DNA from: Candidatus Eiseniibacteriota bacterium
GTDB lineage: Bacteria > JAFGKV01
NCBI GenBank assembly: GCA_025453925.1
Contig: JALOPK010000135.1
Location: forward strand, 1-8,353
DNA length: 8,353 nucleotides
Direction of reading: 5' to 3'
In this document: piece by piece, positions 1 through 5,488 of the stretch
How the letters are laid out: the number at the start of each line of letters is the position of its first letter
Position numbering within the stretch: position 1 is the first letter of the stretch
Made by a program: the position numbers and the translations under genes
Notes under the pieces: generated by a model
What the model was told of the DNA's origin: nothing
Seen by the model: the letters and a program-made list of their open reading frames with translations, nothing else
The model's database searches: none

Positions 1-864
1 CAGGTTGGCACGTCCTCGTTCAGTTGGGCGGATTGGAGAGGGGTGTTTTACCCTGCTGACGCCAAGCCGGGCGAGTTCCTGGGGCACTATGCCAAGGTCT
101 TCAAGACCGTGGAAATCGACGCCACGTGGCACGCCATGCCGTCGCGGCGCACGGTGGAATCATGGGCACGACGTGTGCCGGATGGCTTCACATTCAGCCT
201 CAAGGTGCCCAAGGAGATCACCCACGATCGCTATCTGGAGGGCTGCGACGCGCCGTGGAGCCAGTTTCTGCGGGCGCTGGAGCCTTTGGGGGACAAGCAG
301 GGGCCGCTGCTCTTCCAGTTCCCTTACGTGGCCAAGAGGAAAGACCCCGAGGAATACGCCACGGGGGACGACTTCCGGCGTCGCTTGGCAGTGTTCGCGG
401 ACCTGCTTCCACCAGGAGGGCGGTACGTGGTCGAGGTGCGAAATGTCACCTGGTATCGGGAGCCGCTGCTGAATCTGCTCCGGGAGCGAGGGATCAGCCT
501 GGCGCTGGTCTCCTACTATACGATGCCTCCTCCTCAGCAGCTCTTTTGGTATGGCGACCCAGTCACCGCATCGTTCAGTTACATCCGCTTCTTGGGGCAT
601 CACACGCAGATGGACGAACTGGTGCAGAAGGCCCGCGCCGAGCGGGGCAAGAAGCACGACTGGGATGAGATCCTGGTGGACCGCACGCGCGAGATGATCC
701 ATTGGGTGCCGGTGGTCATGGAGCTTGCCGGCCGACAGGACGACGTGTTCGCCTACTTCAACAATCACTTCGCCGGGTTCGCTCCCGGCTCCGCGGACCT
801 GTTTGTCCGGGTGCTGGAGGAGTACCGCCGTACCCGGGCAGAGGAGATGCCCCCGGATCAATGA
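1..864 (+). CDS. DUF72 (YecE-like) family protein, 5' end outside window
   Basis: The frame is already open at base 1. It reads QVGTSSFSWADWRG before the first possible start (GTG at 43), and this matches the conserved beginning of DUF72 proteins (IGTSGWSYxDWRGxFYP). The gene therefore starts upstream and 43 is not its real start. Other family marks are the F-P-x-V-E-(I/L) segment (TVEIDATWHAMPS), the FSLKVPKEITHD strand, the LLFQFP strand, the VEVRN motif followed by W, and the C-terminal YFNNHFAGFAPGSADLF block. DUF72 proteins have a TIM-barrel-like fold, and their biochemical role is not established. The stop is TGA at 862-864. The gene lies ahead of the DUF4412-type gene on the same strand with a gap of about 200 bases, so co-transcription is possible but not shown. 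The family call is firm and the function is unknown. Confidence 0.93.
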   Translation, partial: QVGTSSFSWADWRGVFYPADAKPGEFLGHYAKVFKTVEIDATWHAMPSRRTVESWARRVPDGFTFSLKVPKEITHDRYLEGCDAPWSQFLRALEPLGDKQGPLLFQFPYVAKRKDPEEYATGDDFRRRLAVFADLLPPGGRYVVEVRNVTWYREPLLNLLRERGISLALVSYYTMPPPQQLFWYGDPVTASFSYIRFLGHHTQMDELVQKARAERGKKHDWDEILVDRTREMIHWVPVVMELAGRQDDVFAYFNNHFAGFAPGSADLFVRVLEEYRRTRAEEMPPDQ

Positions 865-1054
865 TCGGACGGCGTGAGTATGCCCGTGCCGCGTTCCGCA
901 GGGAGCGCCGAAGAAGGCGTGCCCTCTCGCGAAGCTGGCGGGCCGGGCCTGAAAGGCCGAACTTACTGCGTGGCCTGTTGTGTGAGAGGAGAAGTGCGGT
1001 GGCCGCCTTTCACGTCGCGGTGCGCAGCGCGCCGGACCATCCTTGGCCGCCCGC

Positions 1055-1060
1055 AGGAGG
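1055..1060 (+). promoter_or_regulatory. Ribosome binding site fixing a TTG start
   Basis: A perfect AGGAGG lies 8 bases before TTG 1069. No comparable site precedes the upstream in-frame GTG at 874. This decides the start of the DUF4412-type protein. Confidence 0.75.
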
Positions 1061-1068
1061 AACGTGCG

Positions 1069-1737
1069 TTGCTGCGCAAGCGAATATCTCGCTGGATCAC
1101 GGGTGGGTCAGGCATAACGTTGGCCCTGGCATTCATGGCATGCGCCGGAGGCAAGGTCGAGCAGTTTTCGGCGACCCAGGTGACGATTCTAGCCAACGGC
1201 AAGGAGGTCTCCCGCCACACCATGAACGTGACGCCAGACAAGGTCAGACTGGAGATCGACGCGCCCATGGAAAAGGGCATGCTCATCATGATTCTGCGCA
1301 AGGACAAGGGTACCCAGTGGGTCATCAACCCCGAGTCGAAGACCTACTTCGAGCGTTTCCTCAAGGAGAACGAGTGGGACCGCGCGCTCCGCAGGGACTT
1401 GAAGGTCGAGGAGGAGAACCTCGGCACCGATGAGGTGAGCGGATTCACCTGCACCAAGCGGCGGGTCGAGACGACCTTCGGTATGATGGGCCGTACGATG
1501 ACGAGCAAAGCCACTGTCTGGGTGAGCGAGCGGATCGGAATGCCGTTGCGGACTGCGCAGGAGAATGGCCAGGTAGTCGAACTTCGCGACATCAAGCCCG
1601 GCCGGCAGGCCGGTGAGCTCTTCGAGGTGCCTGAGGGTTTCGAGAAGGCCGAGAATATGATGAAGGTGTTGGGTGGGCAGTCCCGACGTCAGGACGGAGG
1701 GGGACGGAAGGGCCTTCGCGGCACCCTGGGCATGTGA
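1069..1737 (+). CDS. DUF4412-type secreted protein or lipoprotein
   Basis: The 222-residue protein starts at TTG 1069. It opens with a basic stretch (LRKRISR) and a hydrophobic run (residues 10-24) ending FMAC at Cys25, then AGG. This looks like a signal peptide with a weak lipobox (Phe at -3 instead of the usual Leu), so it is probably an exported lipoprotein. The body resembles DUF4412: a strand around residue 58 (KVRLEID), a short hydrophobic strand (LIMIL, 72-76), a W-V-I-N-P-x-x-K-T-Y segment (84-93), and later G-x-x-x-V-S-G-F-x-C-x-K (119-130). Members are usually periplasmic or outer-membrane-associated proteins of unknown role. The same frame is open from GTG 874, but residues encoded at 874-1068 are Arg/Gly/Cys-rich, lack a ribosome binding site and would bury the signal peptide. 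The tail after about residue 203 is low-complexity (RRQDGGGRKG). Export is likely; the family call rests on motif recall. Confidence 0.75.
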   Translation: MLRKRISRWITGGSGITLALAFMACAGGKVEQFSATQVTILANGKEVSRHTMNVTPDKVRLEIDAPMEKGMLIMILRKDKGTQWVINPESKTYFERFLKENEWDRALRRDLKVEEENLGTDEVSGFTCTKRRVETTFGMMGRTMTSKATVWVSERIGMPLRTAQENGQVVELRDIKPGRQAGELFEVPEGFEKAENMMKVLGGQSRRQDGGGRKGLRGTLGM

Positions 1738-2087
1738 CGGAACCCGGCCACCGTTGAGCCTCCATGGCGCGAGCCTCGCTTCGATCGGGGGGTCTCCGGG
1801 GCGGGCCCCTACCAGGAATGGCGCGATGTACGTGGTCCGGGCCTGAGCGGAGACATGTCCTCCATCTCTTGCGTACCCGTGCCTCGATGACTACCATGTG
1901 ATAGTAGTGCCCGGTCGCGGGTGTCTCTGGACGAGCCCGGCACGCCGCGGGAGTCACGGCGTACGCGTCGGCGTGCGACCGTTGAGGTCAGCGCGACGCG
2001 AGGTACCCTCAATGATCTGAGCCTCCAGGCGTCCGCAGCGCCCAGAATGGGCGAACGCGCGAGGCGCTGAGCCAGTCGAGCCGGTGG
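1738..2087. other. 350-base region without a recognised gene
   Basis: The open frames here are short, Arg- and Pro-rich and resemble no protein family I know. No tRNA or other RNA gene is recognised. A short GGGG-CGGG-CCCC foldback near 1798-1809 lacks a T-tract, so it is not called as a terminator. The 3' part has GAGG-TAC-CCTC (2000-2010), which can also pair in a longer TTGAGG/CCTCAA foldback (1982-2012). That could be leader structure for the flavoprotein gene or chance in GC-rich DNA. Confidence 0.5.
1890..1908. promoter_or_regulatory. Inverted repeat, possible operator over an extended -10
   Basis: ACTACCATGTGATAGTAGT has two 8-base arms (ACTACCAT and ATAGTAGT) with one mismatch around GTG. 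It overlaps TGTGATAGT (1897-1905), which resembles an extended -10 element, but no good -35 stands at the usual distance. It lies about 180 bases before the flavoprotein start. The ACTAC/GTAGT ends recall BlaI/CopY half-sites, but the centre is 9 bases instead of 4. A weak candidate. Confidence 0.25.
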
Positions 2088-3395
2088 ATGGTGGGTATGG
2101 AAAAGGCGAAACGAGTGACGTCACAGTCTTCTCCGGCGAGGAAGCGGTCCAAACCGTCGGGACCACCGCCCGTCGTGATCGTGGGGGGAGGAGCCGCCGG
2201 TCTGATGGCGGCGATCGCCGCGAGCCGCGCCGGTGCGCGGATCGTGGTCTTCGATCATCTCGATCGTCCTGGCGCAAAGCTCAGGGCCAGCGGCGGAGGA
2301 CGGGGCAACATCACCAACACCCTGGCGCCCGAGGAGTTCGCACAGCGATTCGGTCCAAGCGGCCGGTTTGCTCTGCCGGCGCTGAGCGCCCTGAGCCCTG
2401 AAGCGCTGCGGGGGCTGTTCGATGAACTCGGAGTTCCCACCCAGTCGCTGGATGACTTCCACGTCTACCCTGTCTCCAATCGTGCCGAAGACCTGCTTCG
2501 TGCCCTTGTGACTGAGTGCGCGCGGCTTGGTGTCGAGATCCGCCCCTCCACGAGGATCACGTCGCTTGAAATCGAGGACGGCAAGGTCGTTGCCGTCGCG
2601 GGCGAGAGCTTTCGCCACCTCGCGCACCAGGTCATCGTCGCGACCGGGGGCAGCGGCTATCCCCGTCTCGGCGGCACCGGCGACGGCTATGTCTTGGCCA
2701 CCCAGGCCGGGCACACTCTCGTGCCTCCCGTGCCGGCGTTGACCGGGCTGGTGACCGAGGAGGACTGGCCGCGCTCGTGCGCGGGAGTGACACTGAGGAG
2801 TACCAGGATCTGGATCGACATCGCTAAATGGAGACGTCAGCCGGCCGAAGGGAGCCTGATCTTCACCCACGAAGGCGTCTCAGGTCCTGCCGTGCTGGAC
2901 ATAAGTGGGAGAGTCGCCAGGCTGCTGCGCGAGCGGTCGCCCATTCCCCTCCGTCTGAACCTGACGCCGGGCATATCATCGAGCCTGTGGTTGGATCGCA
3001 TCGAAGGATGGTACCGTCGCGAGGGCGGGAAAGCGATCCAGTCGCTGCTGGCGCGGACAATTCCCCGATCCTTTGCGGCGGTGGTGTGCGGCATCGCGGG
3101 GCTTGACCATATCTCCCGTGCCGCGAACCTCGACCGCGTCGCCAGGGAGAAGCTGGTGGAGACGCTCACCGGCGTGCCACTCCTGATCAGCAGCACCGAA
3201 GGATTCACCAAGGCAATGGTGACCAGCGGGGGGGTGGCGACGGCGGAGATCAGCTCCAAGACCATGGCCAGCCGTCTGGCGCGTGGTCTCTACTTCGCGG
3301 GTGAAGTAATCGACGTGGACGGGCCTTCAGGCGGTTTCAACCTTCAGTGGGCCTTCTCCAGCGGGTGGCTCGCCGGCTCTTCCGCCGCGAAGTAG
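2088..3395 (+). CDS. HI0933/YhiN/BaiN-family FAD-dependent oxidoreductase
   Basis: A 435-residue flavoprotein, slightly longer than the roughly 400 usual for the family because of a basic, Ser/Pro-rich N-terminal stretch before the fold. The FAD-binding Rossmann motif VVIVGGGAAGLMAA is at residues 29-42. It is followed by the family signature PGAKLRASGGGRGNITN (61-77), a second nucleotide-contact motif ATGGSGYPRLGGTGDGY (185-201), THEGVSGPAVLDISG (260-274), the VTSGGV segment (378-383) and the C-terminal FAD clamp LYFAGEVIDVDGPSGGFNLQ (401-420). Relatives include YhiN and the bile-acid enzyme BaiN, but substrates differ or are unknown, so only a soluble NAD(P)/FAD-dependent oxidoreductase is claimed. 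ATG 2088, GTG 2091 and ATG 2097 are all possible starts and none has a clear ribosome binding site. The gene stands alone and converges on the CorA gene. Confidence 0.9.
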   Translation: MVGMEKAKRVTSQSSPARKRSKPSGPPPVVIVGGGAAGLMAAIAASRAGARIVVFDHLDRPGAKLRASGGGRGNITNTLAPEEFAQRFGPSGRFALPALSALSPEALRGLFDELGVPTQSLDDFHVYPVSNRAEDLLRALVTECARLGVEIRPSTRITSLEIEDGKVVAVAGESFRHLAHQVIVATGGSGYPRLGGTGDGYVLATQAGHTLVPPVPALTGLVTEEDWPRSCAGVTLRSTRIWIDIAKWRRQPAEGSLIFTHEGVSGPAVLDISGRVARLLRERSPIPLRLNLTPGISSSLWLDRIEGWYRREGGKAIQSLLARTIPRSFAAVVCGIAGLDHISRAANLDRVAREKLVETLTGVPLLISSTEGFTKAMVTSGGVATAEISSKTMASRLARGLYFAGEVIDVDGPSGGFNLQWAFSSGWLAGSSAAK

Positions 3396-3434
3396 ACGCG
3401 ACCACGTCGCCGCAGCCCGCGATGCGACGAAACC

Positions 3435-3456
3435 GCCGGCGAGCGCTCCGGCCGGC
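3435..3456. terminator. Possible hairpin between converging genes
   Basis: GCCGGC (3435-3440) and GCCGGC (3451-3456) pair across a 10-base loop in the 60-base gap between the flavoprotein gene and the converging CorA gene. The right arm touches the CorA stop codon. There is no T-tract on either strand, so it could at best be a weak two-way terminator. Confidence 0.3.
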
Positions 3457-4391
3457 TACCTCCAGCGCCGTTCCCAGGATCTGATCGTAAAGAACGTCAC
3501 CACCCCCAGAAGCATCATCGCGCCGGCGAACACCGGGTATGCCACGTACCAGCGTGCAATGCCCGTGATCTCACTGAACTCGGACATCCCGCCCATGCCC
3601 GCGACGAAACTCGGCACGGCGACGGCGATGACCACCGCGTTCAGGTTCTTCATCATGACATTCAGATTGTTGCTCACTACCGACGCGCGGGCATCCATGA
3701 GGCTCGAGAGGATGTTGGAGTATGTCTGCGTCAGGGTGAGACACTGCGAGTTATCGATCATGAGATCGTCAAGCACCTCGACGTTGTCGGGGGAGAACCC
3801 GATCTTCCCCGCGTTCAGCTTCAGCTTTCCGATGATCGTTGCGTTGTCATTGAGAGCATTCAGGAAGTAGACAAGGCTCTTCTCCAGCACGAACATGTCG
3901 AGGAGGAACTTGTTCTCCATCGACTTGTTGATTTTCTGCTCGAGCTCCTCAGATATCATGTTGATTACCTTGAGGTGACCCGAGAAGTGCGCAATGGTCG
4001 AGTAGATGAGCTTGATCAACACGTCATGGAGGGTCTTCATCCTGACAAGGTACTTGCCCTCGAAGATTGTCGTGTCATCGGCGATCACGATGATCATCTT
4101 GCTCGGGAAGAGAAAGACGCCCATGGACATCACGCGAAAAAGGAACTGATCACTTGAGGAGTAGTACCGTGGCCGCTTGACGATCATGGCGACCTGCTCG
4201 GTTTCGACATCGAGTTCCATTCGCCCGATCTCGTCGGGATCAACAGAGGAATCCACGTTGTGTCGGTCGATCTTATGCACGTCGACGAGTTCGCGGATCT
4301 CCTCTTCGTTCGGCATGACATAGACCGCAATCTGTCCCGGGTCCGGGCTCCGGACGATCAAGCCATCGACGATTCTGTAGTGCTTCAGCAT
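3456..4391 (-). CDS. CorA-family Mg2+/divalent metal transporter, GMG variant
   Basis: The 311-residue protein starts at ATG 4391, behind GAGG with a 6-base spacer. In-frame starts at 4439 (TTG) and 4433 (ATG) exist but have no ribosome binding site. The N-terminal half is the cytoplasmic sensor domain, with DPDEIGRMEL (51-60), VKRPRYYS (71-78) and FLFRVMSMGVFLF (83-95). A long helical region follows (about 115-250), feeding into the pore helix. The first membrane segment (about 251-267) ends in GMGGMSEF where CorA proteins usually carry GMN. The second spans about 281-303, and the protein ends in a basic tail (RSWERRWR), as is normal for CorA. CorA channels are homopentamers of the inner membrane that admit Mg2+, in some relatives Co2+ or Ni2+, and close when internal Mg2+ is high. 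The fold is intact. The altered signature leaves ion choice open. Confidence 0.9.
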   Translation of the reverse strand: MLKHYRIVDGLIVRSPDPGQIAVYVMPNEEEIRELVDVHKIDRHNVDSSVDPDEIGRMELDVETEQVAMIVKRPRYYSSSDQFLFRVMSMGVFLFPSKMIIVIADDTTIFEGKYLVRMKTLHDVLIKLIYSTIAHFSGHLKVINMISEELEQKINKSMENKFLLDMFVLEKSLVYFLNALNDNATIIGKLKLNAGKIGFSPDNVEVLDDLMIDNSQCLTLTQTYSNILSSLMDARASVVSNNLNVMMKNLNAVVIAVAVPSFVAGMGGMSEFSEITGIARWYVAYPVFAGAMMLLGVVTFFTIRSWERRWR

Positions 4392-4450
4392 GAGTCGCCT
4401 CACCGCGTGCGTGCCGGGGCCTTCCGGTGGCATGGCCAATCTTGCGAAGT

Positions 4451-4466
4451 GCCACCAGTTGGTGGC
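4451..4466. promoter_or_regulatory. Inverted repeat in corA-like leader, possible operator
   Basis: GCCACCA-GT-TGGTGGC has perfect 7-base arms around a 2-base centre. It sits about 60 bases before the CorA-like start and just downstream of a weak promoter-like pair on the minus strand, where a repressor would block transcription. Compact dimer symmetry fits an operator better than an RNA hairpin, since two bases are too few for a loop. No regulator is encoded nearby. Confidence 0.35.
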
Positions 4467-4709
4467 CGGAAACTACCACCTCACCCGGCGTATGAGCAAT
4501 AGCGGCGCGGCGCGTTCCGCATCGTGCCGGGGAGACCGCGTTCGTTGGCGTGGCACATTCCATCCTGCCCGCTCACTCGAGCGCCGGCGCCATGACGGAG
4601 CATCGACGGTCCGGCACCGGCGAGGAGGGCCTTCCAGCGCACATGGGAGCCTTGCCGCATCCGGGACTTGACGCCGGCGAGAAACTCCTGAACTTGCCGT
4701 TCGATGCTC

Positions 4710-4727
4710 ATGCGGTTGTATGCGGTT
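4710..4727 (+). repeat. Tandem ATGCGGTT direct repeat, 10-base period
   Basis: ATGCGGTT occurs at 4710-4717 and again at 4720-4727, so the copies repeat once per DNA turn. They end 14 bases before the mscL ribosome binding site. Tandem direct repeats of this spacing are a usual form for response-regulator sites, but this exact motif is not one I recognise. Confidence 0.4.
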
Positions 4728-4741
4728 TCCATTGACCCGGC

Positions 4742-4747
4742 AGGAGG
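4742..4747 (+). promoter_or_regulatory. Ribosome binding site of mscL
   Basis: AGGAGG lies 6 bases before GTG 4754 and fixes that codon as the start. The resulting N-terminus, [18 protein letters not shown], is standard for MscL. Confidence 0.85.
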
Positions 4748-4753
4748 TGTTCA

Positions 4754-5209
4754 GTGTTCAAGGAGTTCAAAGACTTCGCCATGAAAGGGAACGTCCTCGA
4801 CATGGCGATCGGCATCATCATCGGCGCGGCTTTCGGCAAGATCGTCGGCTCGTTCGTTTCCGACGTGCTCATGCCGCCCCTGGGGCTGCTCGTCGGCAAC
4901 ATCGACTTCAACAACCTGTTCCTCGTGATCAAGCAGGGGGCCACGGCCGGTCCCTATGATACCCTCGCCAAGGCCCAGGAGGCCGGCGCAGTCACCATCA
5001 ACTACGGGGTGTTCGTCGACACCCTGATCAGTTTCGTTCTCGTGGCGGTTGCGGTGTTCATCCTCGTGAAGAACGTGAACAGGCTGAAGCGTCAGGAGGC
5101 GCCGGCGGCCCCCCCTGTGCCCACCACCAGGGAGTGCCCGTACTGTCTGTCGGCCATACCCATCAAGGCGACCCGCTGCGGCCACTGTACATCCACGCTC
5201 ACGGCATAG
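4754..5209 (+). CDS. mscL: Large-conductance mechanosensitive channel MscL
   Basis: MscL is an inner-membrane homopentamer that opens a wide pore under membrane tension and lets solutes out during hypo-osmotic shock. The 151-residue protein has every expected part: an amphipathic N-terminal helix (2-12), pore-lining TM1 (about 14-38) with the Gly/Ala-rich stretch [16 protein letters not shown], the conserved DVLMPPLG turn (37-44), an external loop, and TM2 (about 86-106, ending in [12 protein letters not shown]). After a short Pro/Ala linker (115-123) it carries four cysteines as C128-P-Y-C131 and C142-G-H-C145, a zinc-ribbon-like knuckle seen in a subset of MscL proteins in place of a plain helical tail. 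It starts at GTG. It is divergent from the CorA gene and probably monocistronic, followed by hairpins. The family call is certain; the metal-binding tail is inferred from the cysteine pattern. Confidence 0.97.
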   Translation: MFKEFKDFAMKGNVLDMAIGIIIGAAFGKIVGSFVSDVLMPPLGLLVGNIDFNNLFLVIKQGATAGPYDTLAKAQEAGAVTINYGVFVDTLISFVLVAVAVFILVKNVNRLKRQEAPAAPPVPTTRECPYCLSAIPIKATRCGHCTSTLTA

Positions 5210-5245
5210 ACTCGATCGGCCCGGGGAATCGCCGACACACGCCCC

Positions 5246-5261
5246 GCAGGGGGCTCCCTGC
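5246..5261. terminator. Hairpin after mscL, possible terminator
   Basis: GCAGGG-GGCT-CCCTGC forms a perfect 6-base stem with a 4-base loop, beginning 37 bases after the mscL stop. It is GC-rich but is followed by AATGAAG, not a T-tract, so intrinsic termination is possible but not typical. Confidence 0.4.
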
Positions 5262-5270
5262 AATGAAGAC

Positions 5271-5308
5271 CATATAGGACTCGTCCAATATAGGACGAGT
5301 CCTATATG
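5271..5308. repeat. Perfect 16-base-arm inverted repeat
   Basis: The left arm CATATAGGACTCGTCC (5271-5286) and the right arm GGACGAGTCCTATATG (5293-5308) are exact reverse complements around AATATA. The element also reads as two direct copies of ATATAGGACNNGTCC with a 16-base period (5272-5286 and 5288-5302), because each GGACNNGTCC core is itself a near-palindrome. It is far more AT-rich at its edges than its surroundings. It lies between the ends of the converging mscL and HDAC-like genes, so a two-way terminator or RNA-stabilising hairpin is the simplest reading. The absence of T-tracts and the repeated symmetric core also allow a protein-binding site or the remnant of a small palindromic element. 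Confidence 0.85.
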
Positions 5309-5312
5309 CACT

Positions 5313-5335
5313 GCAGCGATCCGGGTAGTCGCTGC
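5313..5335. repeat. Hairpin, 7-base perfect stem
   Basis: GCAGCGA (5313-5319) pairs with TCGCTGC (5329-5335) across a 9-base loop. It starts 4 bases after the larger palindrome. No T-tract follows on either strand. Confidence 0.55.
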
Positions 5336-5366
5336 GGCTACGCGATGGCGTTCGGCCATGACGCGC

Positions 5367-5404
5367 GAGCACGCCGCCATGCGGTGCTCAGACGCCGGAG
5401 GCGT
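5367..5404. repeat. Two adjacent hairpins
   Basis: GAGCAC (5367-5372) pairs with GTGCTC (5384-5389), and the stem continues with CGC/GCG after a 2-base bulge around a CAT loop. Two bases later ACGCC (5392-5396) pairs with GGCGT (5400-5404) around GGA. A smaller ATGGC/GCCAT foldback lies just before them at 5344-5358. Short GC stems arise easily by chance in this DNA, but the closely packed series is notable. Confidence 0.45.
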
Positions 5405-5488
5405 GCCCTCAGATGGGTCGAGGAGGCGAGGCGGGTCACGAGAAGCCGAGCCGCACGGGGGACGCCGAGCGGTCCAGAGTCCCGCGGC

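Larger units (their letters stand above)
4392..4753. other. Divergent intergenic region, corA-like / mscL
   Basis: The roughly 360 bases between the outward-facing CorA and MscL genes must hold both promoters. No protein-like reading frame is seen. It contains an inverted repeat (4451-4466), an 8-base tandem repeat (4710-4727), and only weak promoter-like hexamers. For mscL these are TTGCCG 4694-4699 with TTGTAT 4716-4721, spacer 16. For corA they are, on the minus strand, TTGCTC and TAGTTT with spacer 18, lying upstream of the inverted repeat. Confidence 0.5.

Noticed and set aside
160-861. A 233-codon minus-strand open frame
   Set aside because: A shadow of the DUF72 gene, which shows clear family motifs on the plus strand.
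946-958. Terminator after the DUF72 gene (GGCCT-GAA-AGGCC)
   Set aside because: The stem is only 5 bases, over 80 bases after the stop, with no T-tract. Such stems are expected by chance in this DNA.
874-1068. N-terminal extension of the DUF4412-type protein from GTG 874
   Set aside because: No ribosome binding site, Arg/Cys-rich non-family residues, and it would place the signal peptide internally. AGGAGG before TTG 1069 decides the start.
1890-1908. BlaI/CopY operator
   Set aside because: The half-sites ACTAC and GTAGT fit, but the spacing is 9 bases instead of 4 and no BlaI-type gene is present.
1755-2027. TGAGCCTCCA repeated at 1755-1764 and 2018-2027
   Set aside because: A single 10-base repeat at long distance with no matching flanks; not enough to call an attachment site or a target duplication.
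2121-2870. A 249-codon minus-strand open frame
   Set aside because: Antisense to the FAD-binding motifs of the flavoprotein and without recognisable domains.
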